DNA of 64,000 nt from Cladopsammia gracilis (GCA_022457155.1 JAJGOT010000130.1:882001-946000); one strand, 5' to 3'. Positions 12,434 to 26,125 are shown, counted from the first letter of the stretch. Notes: generated from the letters alone by a model not told the origin. A program made the numbers and translations.

Positions 12434-14239
12434 GATCTGTACAACTCTGCAATTGATCCCGGCACCGCAAATGATCCCGGACCGCAAATGATCCCCAAAT
12501 TGGACCGCAAATGATCCCGGACCGCAAATGATCCCCAAATTGGACCGCAAATGATCCCGGACCGCAAATGATCCCCATAGAGGACCGCAAATGATCCCGC
12601 TCATAAATAATAATGAAATGGTGTGTATTTTTTTACTAGAGCTGTGCATATACATCTAGTTTATGCCTAAGCCTGGATTTCTACTGTCGCGTATTTTTTA
12701 CGTGCGTAAATATAATAAGAAATGATGTATGAACAGCTTGTGCAAAAGTTTACGCGAGTAACGTTGTTCATACATCATCTCTTATTTTTATTTACGCTCG
12801 TAAAAATTACGCGACATTGGAAATGCACCTTAAAATTAAAAAAAAATAAAAATTATAATATCATATGTATACAGACTTATACATATTTTTGAAAAGAGTA
12901 ACTATTTAATCTAAGAATATGAATTAATAAAATACGCGTTAGGTCGTCTAAAAAGTTAAAGAGCTCAGTGTCTGTTATAAATAGGTCAGTAACGCGGGAC
13001 TTACTTATCACCAGCCCTCCAACGCCAAAAGATGGCAATTGTTTATTCCATGCGATGAATGACCAAATAATTTGCCTGGGGATGGTATCCCAGAGCGTCT
13101 CAGAATTACGCTCTAGCCTGGTTAATTATCTCAGACTAAACCCAACCACACCAGACGGAGCTCATTTCAGAGATTTTGTCAATCATGGCGCATGGAAGAC
13201 CTATCTACGAAGAATGGCAAAGGATGGATAGTGGGGGACTGGATTGCATTGTTGGGACTGATCAACATGTTAAATATCCCGGTGGCGATAGTCTCAAGTT
13301 TAGGAGAGGCAGGATTAAAAGTCATTCATTCAGCTGGGTATGAAGATGACGACAACGATGAAAGCAACGGAAGTATGGCGTTACTTAGCCATGAAGCTGA
13401 GCTACATTATCACAGTCTGGAACCAATAGACCTTTCCGCTTCTAAGAGTCCGCGACGTTCCAGTGTGCGACCGAACAGTTAAAAAAGAAGTACGGCGAGG
13501 GAAAAGTTTATACGGAGGAGATTTGTCCAGTAACTGTGGAAAAATGTTTCAATGTTACACCCAAGGCGTCTTTGACAGTGGTGGAGCATTGCAGGTCTAT
13601 TCCAATGACTGTTTTTTTTTGTGATGTTTGCTTAATGCATGAACTTTTTTTGAGCCTAGTAGGTGAACATAAAGGGGACGAGCAGACCTGGAAGAAAACT
13701 AATTAGCCTGTAACATTGTGTTATGTTCCTGGTAATGTTTTTTCCTTTGAAATACCAAATGTATGGTTTGACTAAATGAATGTCCAGTTTATAAGTAAGG
13801 ATATGCGACGTATGTTGCGTGGGCATCAATAGAATCTGCTCACAATTTTATGATTTCAAATAAAACGAATTACGTTTTTGTTGATTGAGAGTGAATCCAA
13901 TAGTGTCGTAACGAAATTCTTTAGCCTCGATAAAAATTTGTGAGGTCAAAATATGGCTTTAGAAATACTTGTGACAAAAGCTCAACTACCACGTCATTCC
14001 CCTATCAACTCCATTCCATTATCCACACCATTCCTCTATTTATTAAATCCCGGCTTAGGCATAAACTAGATGTATATGCACAGCTCTAGTAAAAAAAAAA
14101 AAATCCACACCATTCCATTATTATTTATGAGCGGGATCATTTGCGGTCCTCTATGGGGATCATTTGCGGTCCGGGATCATTTGCGGTCCAATTTGGGGAT
14201 CATTTGCGGTCCGGGATCATTTGCGGAGCTGTACAGATC
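12434..14239. mobile_element. Long-TIR DNA element carrying an OTU-like gene
   Basis: About 230-bp terminal inverted repeats (12434 to ~12670 and ~14045 to 14239) begin GATCTGTACA and end TGTACAGATC. The arms contain tandem GGACCGCAAATGATCC-type units. The flanks share ACCAGA (12428-12433 and 14240-14245); the match extends to ten bases, GATCACCAGA, if the terminal GATC is counted as duplicated host DNA. Long TIRs and a 6-10 bp duplication would suit a Mutator-like element, but no transposase is present, so the class is open. The interior holds an OTU protease relic. Confidence 0.8.
12968..13482 (+). pseudogene. OTU-family cysteine protease relic
   Basis: OTU proteases cleave ubiquitin chains using a Cys-His catalytic pair. 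The first frame (12968-13231) shows the active-site segment DGNCLFHAMNDQI. The C-terminal half continues in another frame (to 13482) with WIALLGLINMLNIP and the His segment HEAELHYHSL. At about 13227-13240 there is an in-frame TAG plus a one-base frame change, so this copy is not translatable as one protein. It is the only coding remnant between the inverted repeats. OTU domains are known in several transposon groups; whether this one served the element or was captured is unknown. Confidence 0.7.
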
Positions 14240-14356
14240 ACCAGAATTCAGAACACAAAGAATGACTTTGAAATAAATGAGTGCCAAAAATCAAAGGTCA
14301 CCGAGTATGTATACCAGGAGTCTAGGGTCTACTCTAACTGCAGAGAGGAAGAGAAT

Positions 14357-14431
14357 AGCCTGCGAACAGGCTCCTGGTTCGGAGGGGCGCTATTTTCCGG
14401 CGCTATTTTACTGGAAGCCTGTCCGCAGGCT
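14357..14431. repeat. Short hairpin repeat
   Basis: AGCCTGCGAACAGGCT and AGCCTGTCCGCAGGCT bound a 75-bp GC-rich hairpin; related AGCCTGCG...AGGCT pieces recur near 25490-25555. Probably a very short foldback element. Confidence 0.5.
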
Positions 14432-15177
14432 GAGAGATGGGCCTTGGGAACGAGGTTGGTAGAAGTTTCAATAAGAAATAGATCATTAAAACAGACCGTC
14501 CTGTGTTGATATGGACGATATGGTCAATAATGTTTAACTTTTATTGGTAAATTGCACAACTTTCTGAAGTTGCTGTCTATTTTCAGAGTTTTTTTTGTGT
14601 CGCTGTCGTAATTAGTCGTATCTTTGAAGCGGAATCGAGTCGCTTGTCGCTGTTCTGTTCAGAACGTCAGTGGAACGTCTCGTGTCGGCAGTTTTCGGGG
14701 CCATGTCGCTTGTCGCTTTTACCTCTTGGAAGGCCTCTTTGAGCCGAGATGTTTTGAAAACAGCTTCGCATTTCAATTGGCTATAAAAGGAAACGAAACC
14801 TAATCACCAGCTCTATTCCTACAAGAGACACCATTCTGCCTGAAGGTACACATTTGTTGAGTCAACGGAAAAAGCGACAAGTAAAAGATTTTCATTTGCC
14901 TTTTTTACAATAGTCTACCATAAAAATATAATGAAGTCTTTAGAGAAAACATTCCTCTTTTTAGAGATTACAATGGGAGGGGGGTCACGATCCCGTTTCA
15001 CGCACTTTTTTTATGAATTTCACGCGTCACATATTCGTTAAATTCCTTAGTCTGGTTCCTTACAAGGATATTAGTTACTAAATTTACGAATCACGTTTCC
15101 ATTTTACTAACTTTCAAGTTTCACGCACTGATTTTTTCCCTGATCACTCGTCATGCATAGACCCTTCGCCACCCTCT
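14432..15177. other. No gene seen
   Basis: AT-rich sequence without supported coding or RNA features. Confidence 0.45.
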
Positions 15178-15740
15178 TTTTTATCTCGTTAATGCGCTTG
15201 CGCATTAAGCGAGATTTCGAAGTCGAGTAGTAATAAAAAGGGACAAAAGTTGTTAACAAAATTTTGTGGACTTTTGTCCGGGGGGGTTTCTTGTTCCTTC
15301 TTTATAGAAGCTATATTAGGGCATTGAGGATATGGTTGGTTAAAGCGGTTAGGATTTCAAGAAGGGCATCACATACTGCCACTAAAATGTTTGGGGAGCA
15401 CCCCCCGACCTATTGTTAATTTCCCTAGGGTATTGGGATGTCAGAACTTGTGATGAACTTGTCATATCTCACATTACGTTACCGCAAAGGTATTAGTCCT
15501 TCTTAAATTTCGATATCTCACGTTACGTATCAGTTTCAATCATTTGTCGTAAAGCCATTATAGCTACTTTAAAAGGGTAAAAATAGGTTAAATGCGTTTT
15601 CTTGGGAAACGTAGTTTGAGAATTTCAGGGTGTATTTTACTAATGGAGAGGTTATAAGAAAGTTAAATGGGACAGGAAAGTTTGTGTGTTAATATGAGCG
15701 GTATGGCAGAGCAAAATAGCATGAACTTTGCGTTTTTTTC
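15178..15740 (+). repeat. Interspersed repeat, second longer copy
   Basis: Direct copy of the 9069-9390 repeat, including the ATCTCGTTAATGCG palindrome and the GGACAAAAGTTGTTA segment. It continues to a GCGGTATGGCAGAGCAAAATAGCATGA-like region also seen near 9540. Confidence 0.8.
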
Positions 15741-18199
15741 TATTGAGTTGTGGTTACACACACCTTGGGTTTGGGGCCTTTCCAAGGGTTAATGGCTTGG
15801 GTTCGGTTTATCTCAGGTTTCATCTTACCCTTGGGGATGCGGTTACACAGTAAAAGACTTTCCAGGGTAAAATATAATAAGATATGAGTTCACTGACACT
15901 GCAGTTTACGCGCGAAAACGTACTGATCGACATGGATGACACGAATCGAGATCTTGTAAGTTTAATTTCAGTCATTCTCCTGCTTATCATTTGATAAATA
16001 CAACAATCCGGCATTTTTTTTTTTTTTGCGAGAAGACACGGAAGAAGACGCCTTCAACTACGCTATCTTCAAGGTTTGTCGGCGTTTTATTTACATTTAG
16101 GAGCTCGCCACGAACTTGCTCGTCGCCAAGGAGGGCTTGGGTATTTCGACGACCAAAGAATTGGTTTCAGCAACTTCTAAATAACAATGCACTCGATCAC
16201 TGGTGGAAAGAAAATTTTAGAGTTACAAGTAAGCGTGCAATTAACCAAGCGTATCAGAGGTCAACTCAGCAGCAGGCGATTTCCTGTATTAGCTACGTTC
16301 TGCATTATGATTGGCCAAGCGGTTTGATTGTGCAATAGTATGGTAAACATGTCATAGTTGTGTTGATTTTTTGGCTTATAATGATGACGGTTGAATGGAA
16401 TTGCGGCAAGCCTTCAATGGCTTAAATTTTTGCGTCTTTTGCGTACTGTTACATAATGAAACTGTAATAGCAATTATTACTTGTTTTAAAATAGCACAAA
16501 AGCGAAAGTACACGGGTCAGCCGATACTACAACACGTATGCTACCGGTGCCAAGTGCAGGTTCAATCAAATTAGTTGCAACCGTGTAGGTAAACGAACTT
16601 AAAATATTCACCTTTATACGGACTTCTATTTTATGAAAGGGGTCAATCCGGCAATTTTTTTTTTAGTCATATGGGAAATTTAAGTTAGTCAGAGGCTGTC
16701 CTATTCAGTACATTTGATAGCTGCGTGGAGCTAATTAACACCACTCTTATTACTAATCACGTTAAAAGTGACATCAAATATTCTAGATATGACTTGTTCT
16801 CAAAAGAACATGCTATTTTGCTCTGCGTTTTAAGTCGCTTAGCGAATGACAACCGGAAATATCGTGAAAAGAAAAATTGGTAAGAATATTCTGCTCCCGG
16901 AGGGGGGGGGGGGGGGGGGGGGGACTCCTATAAGTCGTCAAGCGGAGGTGCTCGTCAGGAAAAAAAGTGAAACCTTGAAAGATATCAAAGTGGCCGTTAT
17001 CAACCAGAATTTTACGTCTAAAAGATACCATTTTTTTACCAAATATGCGATGGAACAATGCGATGCGGCTAGAGTGCTGGAAATAAATAGATCTGACTAT
17101 ACATGGGTCGAATTTCAGCTACCATCAGAAGGAACACCGGAAGGCAATAGCGACTCGTCTTTCGCTATCAACACACTAAAAGATACCATTTTCTGGGAAA
17201 ATGAGTTTTTTTTTAATCATATATTCTAAAAGATACCTAGATCCCGTAATTTTAACCCCTAAAAGATACGACGAGTATCTCCACCCAACCACATATGCGA
17301 GTCCTCCTCCGGGGTTCTGCTATACGTTGTCTACGCGGTATGATGAACAGCGAGGAGCGATTTTTTATGTCGCTTAACGAATGTCAAAGTGAAATCTCGT
17401 GAAAAGAGTTAATTTTACGATTCGTTTAAAGTCAACTCGCTTAAAGTTAAACGAGTCAACTTTTCGCGCTCGACGAAGCTGAGAAATCTCACGCTGTATT
17501 TTTGTTCGCTTTTTGAGTTGTAATCTTTGTCTGCTTTTCCAATAGTTATTAAATATTTAGGTGTCATGATTATGTAGCCTGTGAGGAAGCGGCTGTCACA
17601 GGCTATGATTATGCAATAGTATGCAAGAGAGGGTAGATTTTGCTTATTCAGCTAACTAAAAATGTTTCGGTTTGATTATGCAAGAGTATGGATTTCGGTT
17701 TTGTGCTATTTTAAAACAATTAATCATTGCTATTACAGTTTGATTATGCAACAGTACGCAAAAGACGTAAAAATGTTCCTGATTTTGTTTGTAAAAGTTA
17801 TCAAGGAAGCATTTTAAGAAGCATTTTATAAGCGATTTCAGCGTGTTTATTTTTTTAAGAGAGATTTTGTCTCTATTTGACAAAAAGACAATGTATTGTT
17901 TGAGTGGCAAGTAAGAGAGAGAAAACGTTGTTGGCGTATAAAGTCTATAAAAAGAAGACGAATATCAATTGCGTGTCGTACTGATAACATTGAAATCCTA
18001 AAGCGGACAAGAGAGTTACGTTAGAGTGCTCAACGTAGCTTGATTGCATTGAAATCCTGACACAAGAGAGTTGCCTTCGAGCGCTCAACGTAGCTCTATT
18101 AGCAAAGAATATAGCACACTTAAAGCAAGAAAAAATATATTTAAATCTATTATTTCGTTAAACAAAATTATCAATTGTTTGTAATGGTTGCTTTTAATG
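15741..18199. other. Repeat-rich region, no gene supported
   Basis: Contains a ~20-bp G run near 16904, fragments of the GATTATGCAATAGTATGCA repeat (17610-17770), and a tandem duplication around 17990-18110 (AGAGAGTT..GTGCTCAACGTAGCT). Open frames here lack codon bias or recognisable domains. Confidence 0.5.
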
Positions 18200-21100
18200 G
18201 TTCAGTTACCGAATACAAAATGGTAAACGTGTTTGCAAAATATTACTCTCTAAAGTAAGAACTCTAGAAATCTAATTAACACCTGTTGAATAAAAACCGA
18301 CCCGCGTAAAAACTGATAAGATGCAACTATTTTAAATCAATAAAAACGCACGAAAATTTAAAGCAGAATTATACAATACATTCTGAACAGAAAAATAAAT
18401 TCAACAATTTCCCATAAAATGTACTTCACAGATTTCTCGAATAACAACGATTTCATTATCTCAACTAGAAAATACAAAAACTTAACTTGTAATACTAATG
18501 ACATGAGGTTAGGGTTAGGTAGGATAGGCACGCAAATCTTCACTAAAAAAAAGACCGACAACCACACGTTAAATCGTTTGGCTCACGAAACCTCGCCGTG
18601 TCACTGAAAGCCTATCTGCACTCTATTTCCTATCCTTTTTTTCCAAAATCAAAAACATGACGGTAAAATTAAATCAAATAAATTGCCACTTTTACATTCT
18701 ATATAGTGAAACACTTAAAGAAAACAAACTGCTCGTAGTGTAAACGAACATTTCTGTAACAGGCTATTCTCTTCTAAAAATCACATCTTTCTTAGTTCAT
18801 CCACCACCCTTAACCCCCCCCCCCCCCCCCCTCACTCAAAAAATATTAAGACTTTTAACAAGAATTAACTTCAAATAGCAATAAAATAAAAACCAATTCA
18901 TTTCTAAAATTTAAAATGATCCATTTAATCCCTAATAGTTAGGAAACAGATGACACCACAACGGCATTAGATCATTCCTTCAACAACCATACACAACTAC
19001 CTAATTACTCCATTTAACAGAAAGACAGACATCGCTAATGTAAACCGGAAAAGGTAGATATTTCGGCCCACCCACAATTAAACAAGTTTCAACAAAATAT
19101 TAGAGATCGTACAACATTTAATAACCAATCTTAAACAATTTGTCAATATTGCTAACCTTTACATTCAAACGCTACTTCGGACAACTCATCTCTTCAAATT
19201 GTAAATCATCTTCATTTTCTTTCAACTTACCAATTAAACGTTATGCTTATAAAAACACAGACCTACCCATTGTTTTATCAAACATATGCTGCTTCTCAAA
19301 CATTTAAAACAATGTCTCTGAAATAGACATACAGTATTCTCACGAATAACCAGCATCACAGCTACCCTTGGCTACAAGTATAAACGCAATAAAACTTCAT
19401 CATACTTCGAACATAAATTTGCCTTTCGCGCTCCGTCATAGTCCATCATTTCATGTGAAAGCCGACGAGAGACAGCGGCGACCACAGGACCATACTGCCG
19501 ACACTTAAAGATAACGTCTATTGACAGTAGAAAACCAAATTTTTGAAACTCCTTTTAACTCCTATTTCAGTCGCACACTACAATTGTAGAATTTCTAACC
19601 ATCACAAAACCAAAATTACCAAAAATAATACCCTATTTAACGACTGACCATGACCTCAAAAACCTTAACATATCGACCCGAACATCACTATATACTGTAC
19701 AAAACGAACTCCGCTCTCCCAAAGGAATGTAACTGCAACGCTCCGGTGACCAAACCTTACGACATTCTATTCTAAATCACGTAAACCATTCTACATTAGA
19801 CAAGAACGCGTTTCGATTTTTCAACAATTTCAAGTAAAATTGGATCGCTTGAAATCCATTTTGTTGCTAGACCTCTAGCTCTGAGGTCGTTGGTGCGCGT
19901 AGAAATTCGTAGCGAACAGCACATATAGAACACTGTACAACATTCCGCCATCACCGAAAACAATTAGGGATCGCGACACATTGTTTCCATGTAAGTATAA
20001 TTACTTGATAACTACGGTAAGGCAAATTGCTAGTTGTAATAGAATAAACTGTGCGTTTGTTGTAAAGTCAAATGGCTAGCCTGCACAACAGACTTTATTT
20101 TTTAATGCGTTTCAGAGGAGCGCTAAACGAGTGGCCACCGCAAAGCGGAAGGGCATCTAAGGAAAGTGGTTTTAATGATAAGATTTGACAGTGATTTGCG
20201 TTTAATAACACAGGTGCTGTAGTGATATGACGAGTAATAATATGCGATGAATTTGACTTTCCACTGTTCGTTCTTTCGTGTGAATAAAATTATTAGTTGT
20301 TAGATCGGTAGATGATTTTTGTCGCAATGATAAGTCTTCAATTCTCTTTAAACTCTATATAATATTGGTTAGTTAAATACTTAAGGATTAGAAAACAGGT
20401 GTCGTGTGCGTCGTGCCTTCCACGAGCCATTGTAGTCCAAGTGTATCTGCTGCCTACTGTGTAGGGAGCGGGGGGGGGGGGGGGGGGGGGGGTTGAGAGA
20501 GAGAGTAGTGGGTGATGTAAGAAAGATCTGATTTTTAGAACACAATCAATAGCCTGTTACAGAGATGTTCGTTTAGACTACGAGCAGTTTGTTTTCTTTC
20601 AATGGTAAACTACATAGAGTGTTAAAGTGGCAATTTATTTGATTTAATTTTGTGCTCATATTATTGGAGGGAGACATTACGGCGCTCTGAATCGCCGCAA
20701 CACCGGCAAAATAAATTACGGAACACCGCATCGCCCCGAGAAAAGTCGACGAAACACCGTAACCGCAATATATCTTTTTGTCAAGTTACCATGAAAAAGG
20801 CTTAGGATTGGCGACCAGCAGAGTATTGAAGATTAACTAGACAGTATTGTACTGTTTTTTGTTACAAATTTAACATAATGGTACCTGCTTTTCAAAATTA
20901 AGTGCGAAGTAAATAACATATAGAGTCTAAATTTAGAGTCAAACAGGAAACGGCGACACCGCAGATAATTTTGTTGCACCGAACACCGCAGACTGTAAAG
21001 TGTAAACATCGCACACCGTAAAGTTTGAGATCACCGCAACACCGCAAGCTGGGATTTTATTCACCGCAACACCGCATAAAAAAATGAGCAACACCGTAAC

Positions 21101-23290
21101 ACCGCAAATCTCCAATGCCCACATCTTATTGATTTAAAAAAAACAAGACGCTGTGGGAGCGTATACTTGGGCGTCGATGTATTAGGCATATTGGAGAATA
21201 ATTGTCTTGGGAATCTGCATGCACGTTATTTCACGGTTTGATGATAGGGAGTATTCGGATAGTGTGAGCAGTCTAACAAAGAAGCGCGTTAACCGTCTAA
21301 AACAAGAAGACACAGTACACTTAGCGTGCGAGATCGCACGCAAATTATTAAAGTAGCGTGTCCACTGTGTCAAAAGACGAGTACATACTGAAAAATACAA
21401 ATCGATGCCTACTTTGTACTTACCGTTGAAAAAAAAAAGGCCGTATGTCAGAGTTTCCCGATGGTTGTTATTGGTTTTAGCTAAATCTTGTAACTAGCTG
21501 GTCTGTGTTTCCGACACTTTTGAAGTGAATGCAAATGTAGCCGCAAAGTGGCTTTTCGAAGCCATGATGTAATTGCCTGGTCCGGCCCGAGGTCAAAACA
21601 ACTTTTCCAATTGAAAGTTTTGCTGGAAGTATTCCCGCCGTTATTGTAATAAAGTTTGAATGAAACATAAATTTAATCAAAGTTAACGACAGAAGTGATA
21701 ATTTAGGAGGAGAGAAACAAATTTAGCCCTTTGAAATATATTTTTTCAGTTGAGGTAAAAATGTTGCAATTTGCATAATGTGAAAGTAATTTGAAACCTT
21801 TCCAGTAACGCATAACGCAGCTGTTTCATAAAACATCTCGCAATCAGACACACGAAAATATATCCAGTTTTTATTCCTCTGTATCCGAAACACAGAAAAG
21901 AAAATTAAATGAAAAAGTGATCGCTTTAAGGTTATTTTCGCCCGAGAAACTAACTAGCTAGCGGAAGCAAAACTCGCAAGAAACGTCTCGCAAGACACCG
22001 CGTGCATTGTTTACATCTTCTCTCGGCGGTGAATTTTTGCACCCAAAGTTTCAGTTGGCTGTTCTGTTCCTTCAACTTCACGAAATCAAAATTAATGAAA
22101 AGTAAACAACCGAAAGAAGTGAAATTAATTGGGATTCCTACCACGCTTATATTTCTTCCTTCGCTGTCCACTGTTCACTTCTTATTAAATAAGCGCTATG
22201 TATGTATTCGTCTAAATTATCTTCTTCATGTTCGTTTAAACATGTTTTAGCGGGTTTCCGTCATGAAGGTATCGTAGAATTAAATCGCGAGTGCCAAATA
22301 CTTTCGCAGTGTCTTCTTGAGTAATTTCCTTACGCATATTGAATATGAAACTGTTAGATGCAACAGAGAAAACACAACTCGCACTTTGTGACGTTCGCCT
22401 CGCATCAACAAACAGGTGTACTCCACTGCGGTCAAACGAGAGAAATTCGCAAACGTTAATCAAAGTACTTCAAAGTTAAGGTTGTCATTTTTACTGTTTA
22501 TTAAAAGTTTCATATATTAACAATACACTGTCAACTCACTAAACGTTTTGAAAGTTTACTAAAAAAGTTCTAAGCGTTTGAAAACTATGAACCGCAGAAC
22601 TGTCGGCGCCATTTGCCAACACAATTTTGCTCAGGCACGAAGCGTTTTGATCAGTTTTCAACGATCGAAAAAAGCTCGTTATTTTGAGCCGGAAAGATGA
22701 AAAGATAGTTACATAAACTAATTATTTTATACATCCTTGCCCACGTTTCCACTTAATACTAAATGAATCCCACCAAATAAAACGAAAAACGCCTCGGACG
22801 TGTGATCGCGGTGAAGGTTTGAACAATCCCGCCATCCCCAGAGTTGCGCAATACTGCACATTTGTGGACGACCAAACTGCATTTTAATACTTGGTCGCTA
22901 CGCCCAAGTAAAAAGAAGAAAATAGCGTGCAGATAGTCAGACTCTGGCGGCGTTGTATAAGTGACGTTATTAAGAGCAGTGTAACGATATTGTTTGCATA
23001 AAGAAAAACCGCCAGTTCTGTAAGATTTATTTAGCACTTGGAAATTGTAACGATATTCTATGGTGATTTGATAAATAATAAATCGGGTATTTGTGTTTAA
23101 ATGAAGATGAATTGGTATTTAAAGAGATTACTGGACGTTCCGTGTGTGTTTATTGATTTAAAATAGTTACATCTTATCAACTTAGAGGCGGTCCGTCTTT
23201 ATTCAAAAGCTGTTAATTCGATTTCTAGAGTTGTTACTTTAGAGAGTAATATTTGGAAAACGCGTTTAGTATTTTGTATTGTGTAAGATA
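18200..23290. repeat. Large region with two nested inverted-repeat pairs
   Basis: The segment at about 18215-18370 is reverse-complemented at about 23110-23280 (shared ATTTTAAATCAATAAA and CTCTAAAGTAA pieces). The segment at about 18660-18830 is reverse-complemented at about 20470-20655 (shared AAATCAAATAAATTGCCACT and AACAAACTGCTCGTAGT); both ends of the inner pair abut C- or G-runs. No coding capacity was recognised inside. This may be one decayed large transposon or nested copies of a family. Confidence 0.55.
20670..21120. repeat. Cluster of degenerate ACACCGCA units
   Basis: More than a dozen loosely spaced copies of ACACCGCA, CACCGCAACACCGCA and ACACCGTA, separated by AT-rich spacers of irregular length, at 20690-20770 and 20945-21115. 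The spacing is not a simple tandem satellite. Confidence 0.65.
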
Positions 23291-24489
23291 TGTCGAGTAT
23301 AGAAAAATTGTATTTTCATTTCATAAGTTTTTGGCGAGTTTAATACAGTGGCTCTTTTGTGGTTAGTAATCGGAGATAGGAAGTGTTTATGGCGTGCTAA
23401 TTAGAGTTAAAAGCATGTAATGCATATTTGCGATTTTACACTTTGATGACTTGTCAACAATTTTCTGTCAAAATTGTTCGGCAAAGTGATGTCGGTTGAC
23501 GTCGGAATGCGTCGTTTTATACGACTCTATACCCATCACAGCAAGAAAACAACCAAGGGACACTGACAAATGAAATGCGCGAAAAAGGAGTCCATATAGT
23601 GAACCAGTTAAACAACAAACCTGGAAGACATCACCCGGAACCATTCTGATCTAAGAAACGCAAAAACCACACTCCCCTCGAAAACACTCCCCCCCCCTCC
23701 CCCCCACCGCCCAGAACGCAATAAACGATCTCAGTTTCACTTTTCACAGCATTAAACTAAATCGCAGCGCCACGTGCATTTTTAAAACAATGTAAGCTGT
23801 CAAATTTTATCGTTGAAAACGCTCCGGAACGGCTCAGATGACATATCTGATCCACAACTCAAATGAAATAGCTGTTCTATATTTCAGTGAAAATATACTT
23901 TTATACAAAAATAACGGCTTCTCATACCTTTTGGTGTCTCTATTGAAATCAAGGTACTCTCGACTCTCGAATCTTCACAATTAACCAAACTCAACTTCAC
24001 AAAACATATACAAACATATACATATACATGACATGACAACAAATGAAAACCACAAAACCACACGACGGAATCTCTACAAGCCGAAAACTTAATCGCCCGC
24101 GAAGCGTATTAAATTTGGATATTCTTAGCACCAAAATATGGGTATGACATAATCGTACAAGCATCGGACTACCAACAGTTCTCAAATGACTAAATACAGC
24201 CGTTTACTAAATTTCCCAAATTTCATAACACCCGTGCGAAACGCAAGGACACAAAAAACAATAAACACCTTTTACCATCGCATGCTCACTGGAGTCCGCA
24301 CCATTTATTAAGGTAAAAACAAACTAAATCGTTACACGGGAAGTGACAACAAACAGAACTTTGGAGAGAACGAACGAGCATCCATAGCATGAAAAAATCC
24401 CCATACCGCTCGCTACGAAAAGACAGAAGAAAAATCCCCCACTTATAAACAATTGTCTCCAACTTGCCGAGCTCAATCGAAACAAAACT
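23290..24489. other. No gene seen
   Basis: AT-rich DNA with C-rich tracts near 23690. No feature could be supported. Confidence 0.45.
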
Positions 24490-24905
24490 TTACAAGAATT
24501 TGAAATCCTAAATGACTGAGAAACTGACAGCTGTGATGGATATTGTCTTTAGCATAGCCATCTTTAGCATTTTAACTCGCCCTATCTTGAATGCCAGCGT
24601 TCGCTGCAGCAGTGGACCCTCCGGCTCAAATTCTATGAACACTGGTAATCAAAACGTCTATAAACTCTCTAAAACCGTCCATAAGAAACTCCATCGTTCT
24701 TATGTAGTTAATCCCCTGGCAATCGCTCTGAACAGCGGTAAATCTTCAGAGAGATCAATATACGCAGCTGCGATGTATTGCTCCAAGGCCTTCACAGGAC
24801 AAATAGGAATGGCTATCGTTACAATCGCAATCCACGCCCCATCACGAAACTGGTCAGTCTTTGACGATTCTAAAAATATGGAAACATAAGAGCAAAAACT
24901 TAGTA
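24490..24905 (-). pseudogene. Tyrosine-recombinase relic (Crypton/DIRS type)
   Basis: Tyrosine recombinases move Cryptons and DIRS elements by site-specific recombination. On the minus strand 24909-24700 reads SSKTDQFRDGAWIAIV, then CPVKALEQYIAAA and SEDLPLFRAIARG, the signature of the eukaryotic transposon recombinase core. A second block in another frame (about 24620-24500) reads GGSTAAANAGIQDRAS, a stop, then NAKDGYAKDNI, the region of the catalytic H-x-x-R box and following helix, but with stops and missing residues. The gene is fragmentary and non-functional. Confidence 0.7.
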
Positions 24906-25899
24906 TCACAAGATCTTACAACGCATAACTCAGTGAAACGGAAAAACCCACCAAAACCCTGTAGCGGACATTAAGCACCGAAGAACAAGAACTGACTTCA
25001 TTAAGCAGCCACTGCAACTAAACTGCAAATTGAAAAGGGTTGACACGCAGGCAACAAATGTGATTACACCAACCCCACTGTTTCCATCTTTTCAAACCTC
25101 CTAGGTAAGAACACATACTAGTCCGCTCTAAAAGCGAGGGAAAGCGGAGAAGACCCTGGGAACCTGGTAGGCCTGTGCAGCTCTACTAGCCAATCGTTTC
25201 TGAAGATTTATTTTATCAGTGGATATTCGGATCAATATGCTTGCCAATTATACTTCTTTAAGTTCAACCAACCTACTGGTTTGCCTCCGCAAAGGCACTT
25301 AACATTCATGTTCTACTCACTAATGAATCCTAGTAAGGCCGAAACAACTTTTCATCGCTGCCTCTCCAATGGCATAGATTTAGCTGTACAACATGCGTAT
25401 CGCGAAGGTAAAGTTCAAAATGGCGGCTCCGAACCGCCTGGATAATACTGTTCAACTACTCTAAGAATCAAGGAGTGTGTTCTCTTCTAGCCTGCGCACA
25501 GACGTGTAATATTTCCTTTGTGAGCGAGGAAATCGGAGACGGCTGCACACAGGCTAGTTCTCTTCACGCTAGTTTCTATTTATTATAAGCTTTATTTCAT
25601 TCGCAGAACCCACGTTTATCTTATTCAGCAGAACGGAAATGTATCCCTGTGGACACCTGGTGCACTTGCAGTCGACACTCCGCGCTCATTTCTACTGCGC
25701 ATTTTGTTACGCATGTCACGCAAATGTACTTTAACACATACGTCATGCATTGTAGAGCACGGAAGTTAACAAACATGGCAAATACATGGTCGCTTTGAGA
25801 ACTTCGCAGCAATTTTACTCTCTTGGATGCTCGATGACCCCCATTATAGGCTGCTAAGAAAAACTATTTTACCTCTCAATTTAATTTAAATAAAAACTG
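24906..25899. other. No gene seen
   Basis: Contains short AGCCTGCGCACAGAC / GCACACAGGCT hairpin pieces near 25487-25555; otherwise nothing supported. Confidence 0.45.
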
Positions 25900-26125
25900 T
25901 TTAAAGGCAACTTGGAACTTAATAGGCACGATAATAAATAGGCAAAAGAAAACCTCACCCCCTATAACCAACCTTTTTCGTAACAATAAATGTTTTACAA
26001 ATAAGAAAGACATCTGTGAACAACTAAATTCATATTTCGTTAATATTGGCCCAAAACTTGCTGCGCAAATACCAACGCCTGATGCACAATTGGCCTGTCT
26101 CTGCGTCGACACAAAACAAATTCTA
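25900..26125 (+). pseudogene. Fragment of a non-LTR retrotransposon ORF2
   Basis: One frame starting near 25911 reads LIGTIINRQKKTSP, then KKDICEQLNSYFVNIGPKLA, the linker just before the reverse transcriptase domain of CR1/L2-like LINEs. The LINE at 30273-32591 has the comparable SDHFNNHFATIGPTLAS stretch. The fragment stops before the RT motifs. Confidence 0.65.

Noticed and set aside
16846..17229. 127-codon frame around the G run
   Set aside because: Includes a run of glycines from the poly-G tract; no codon bias or domain.
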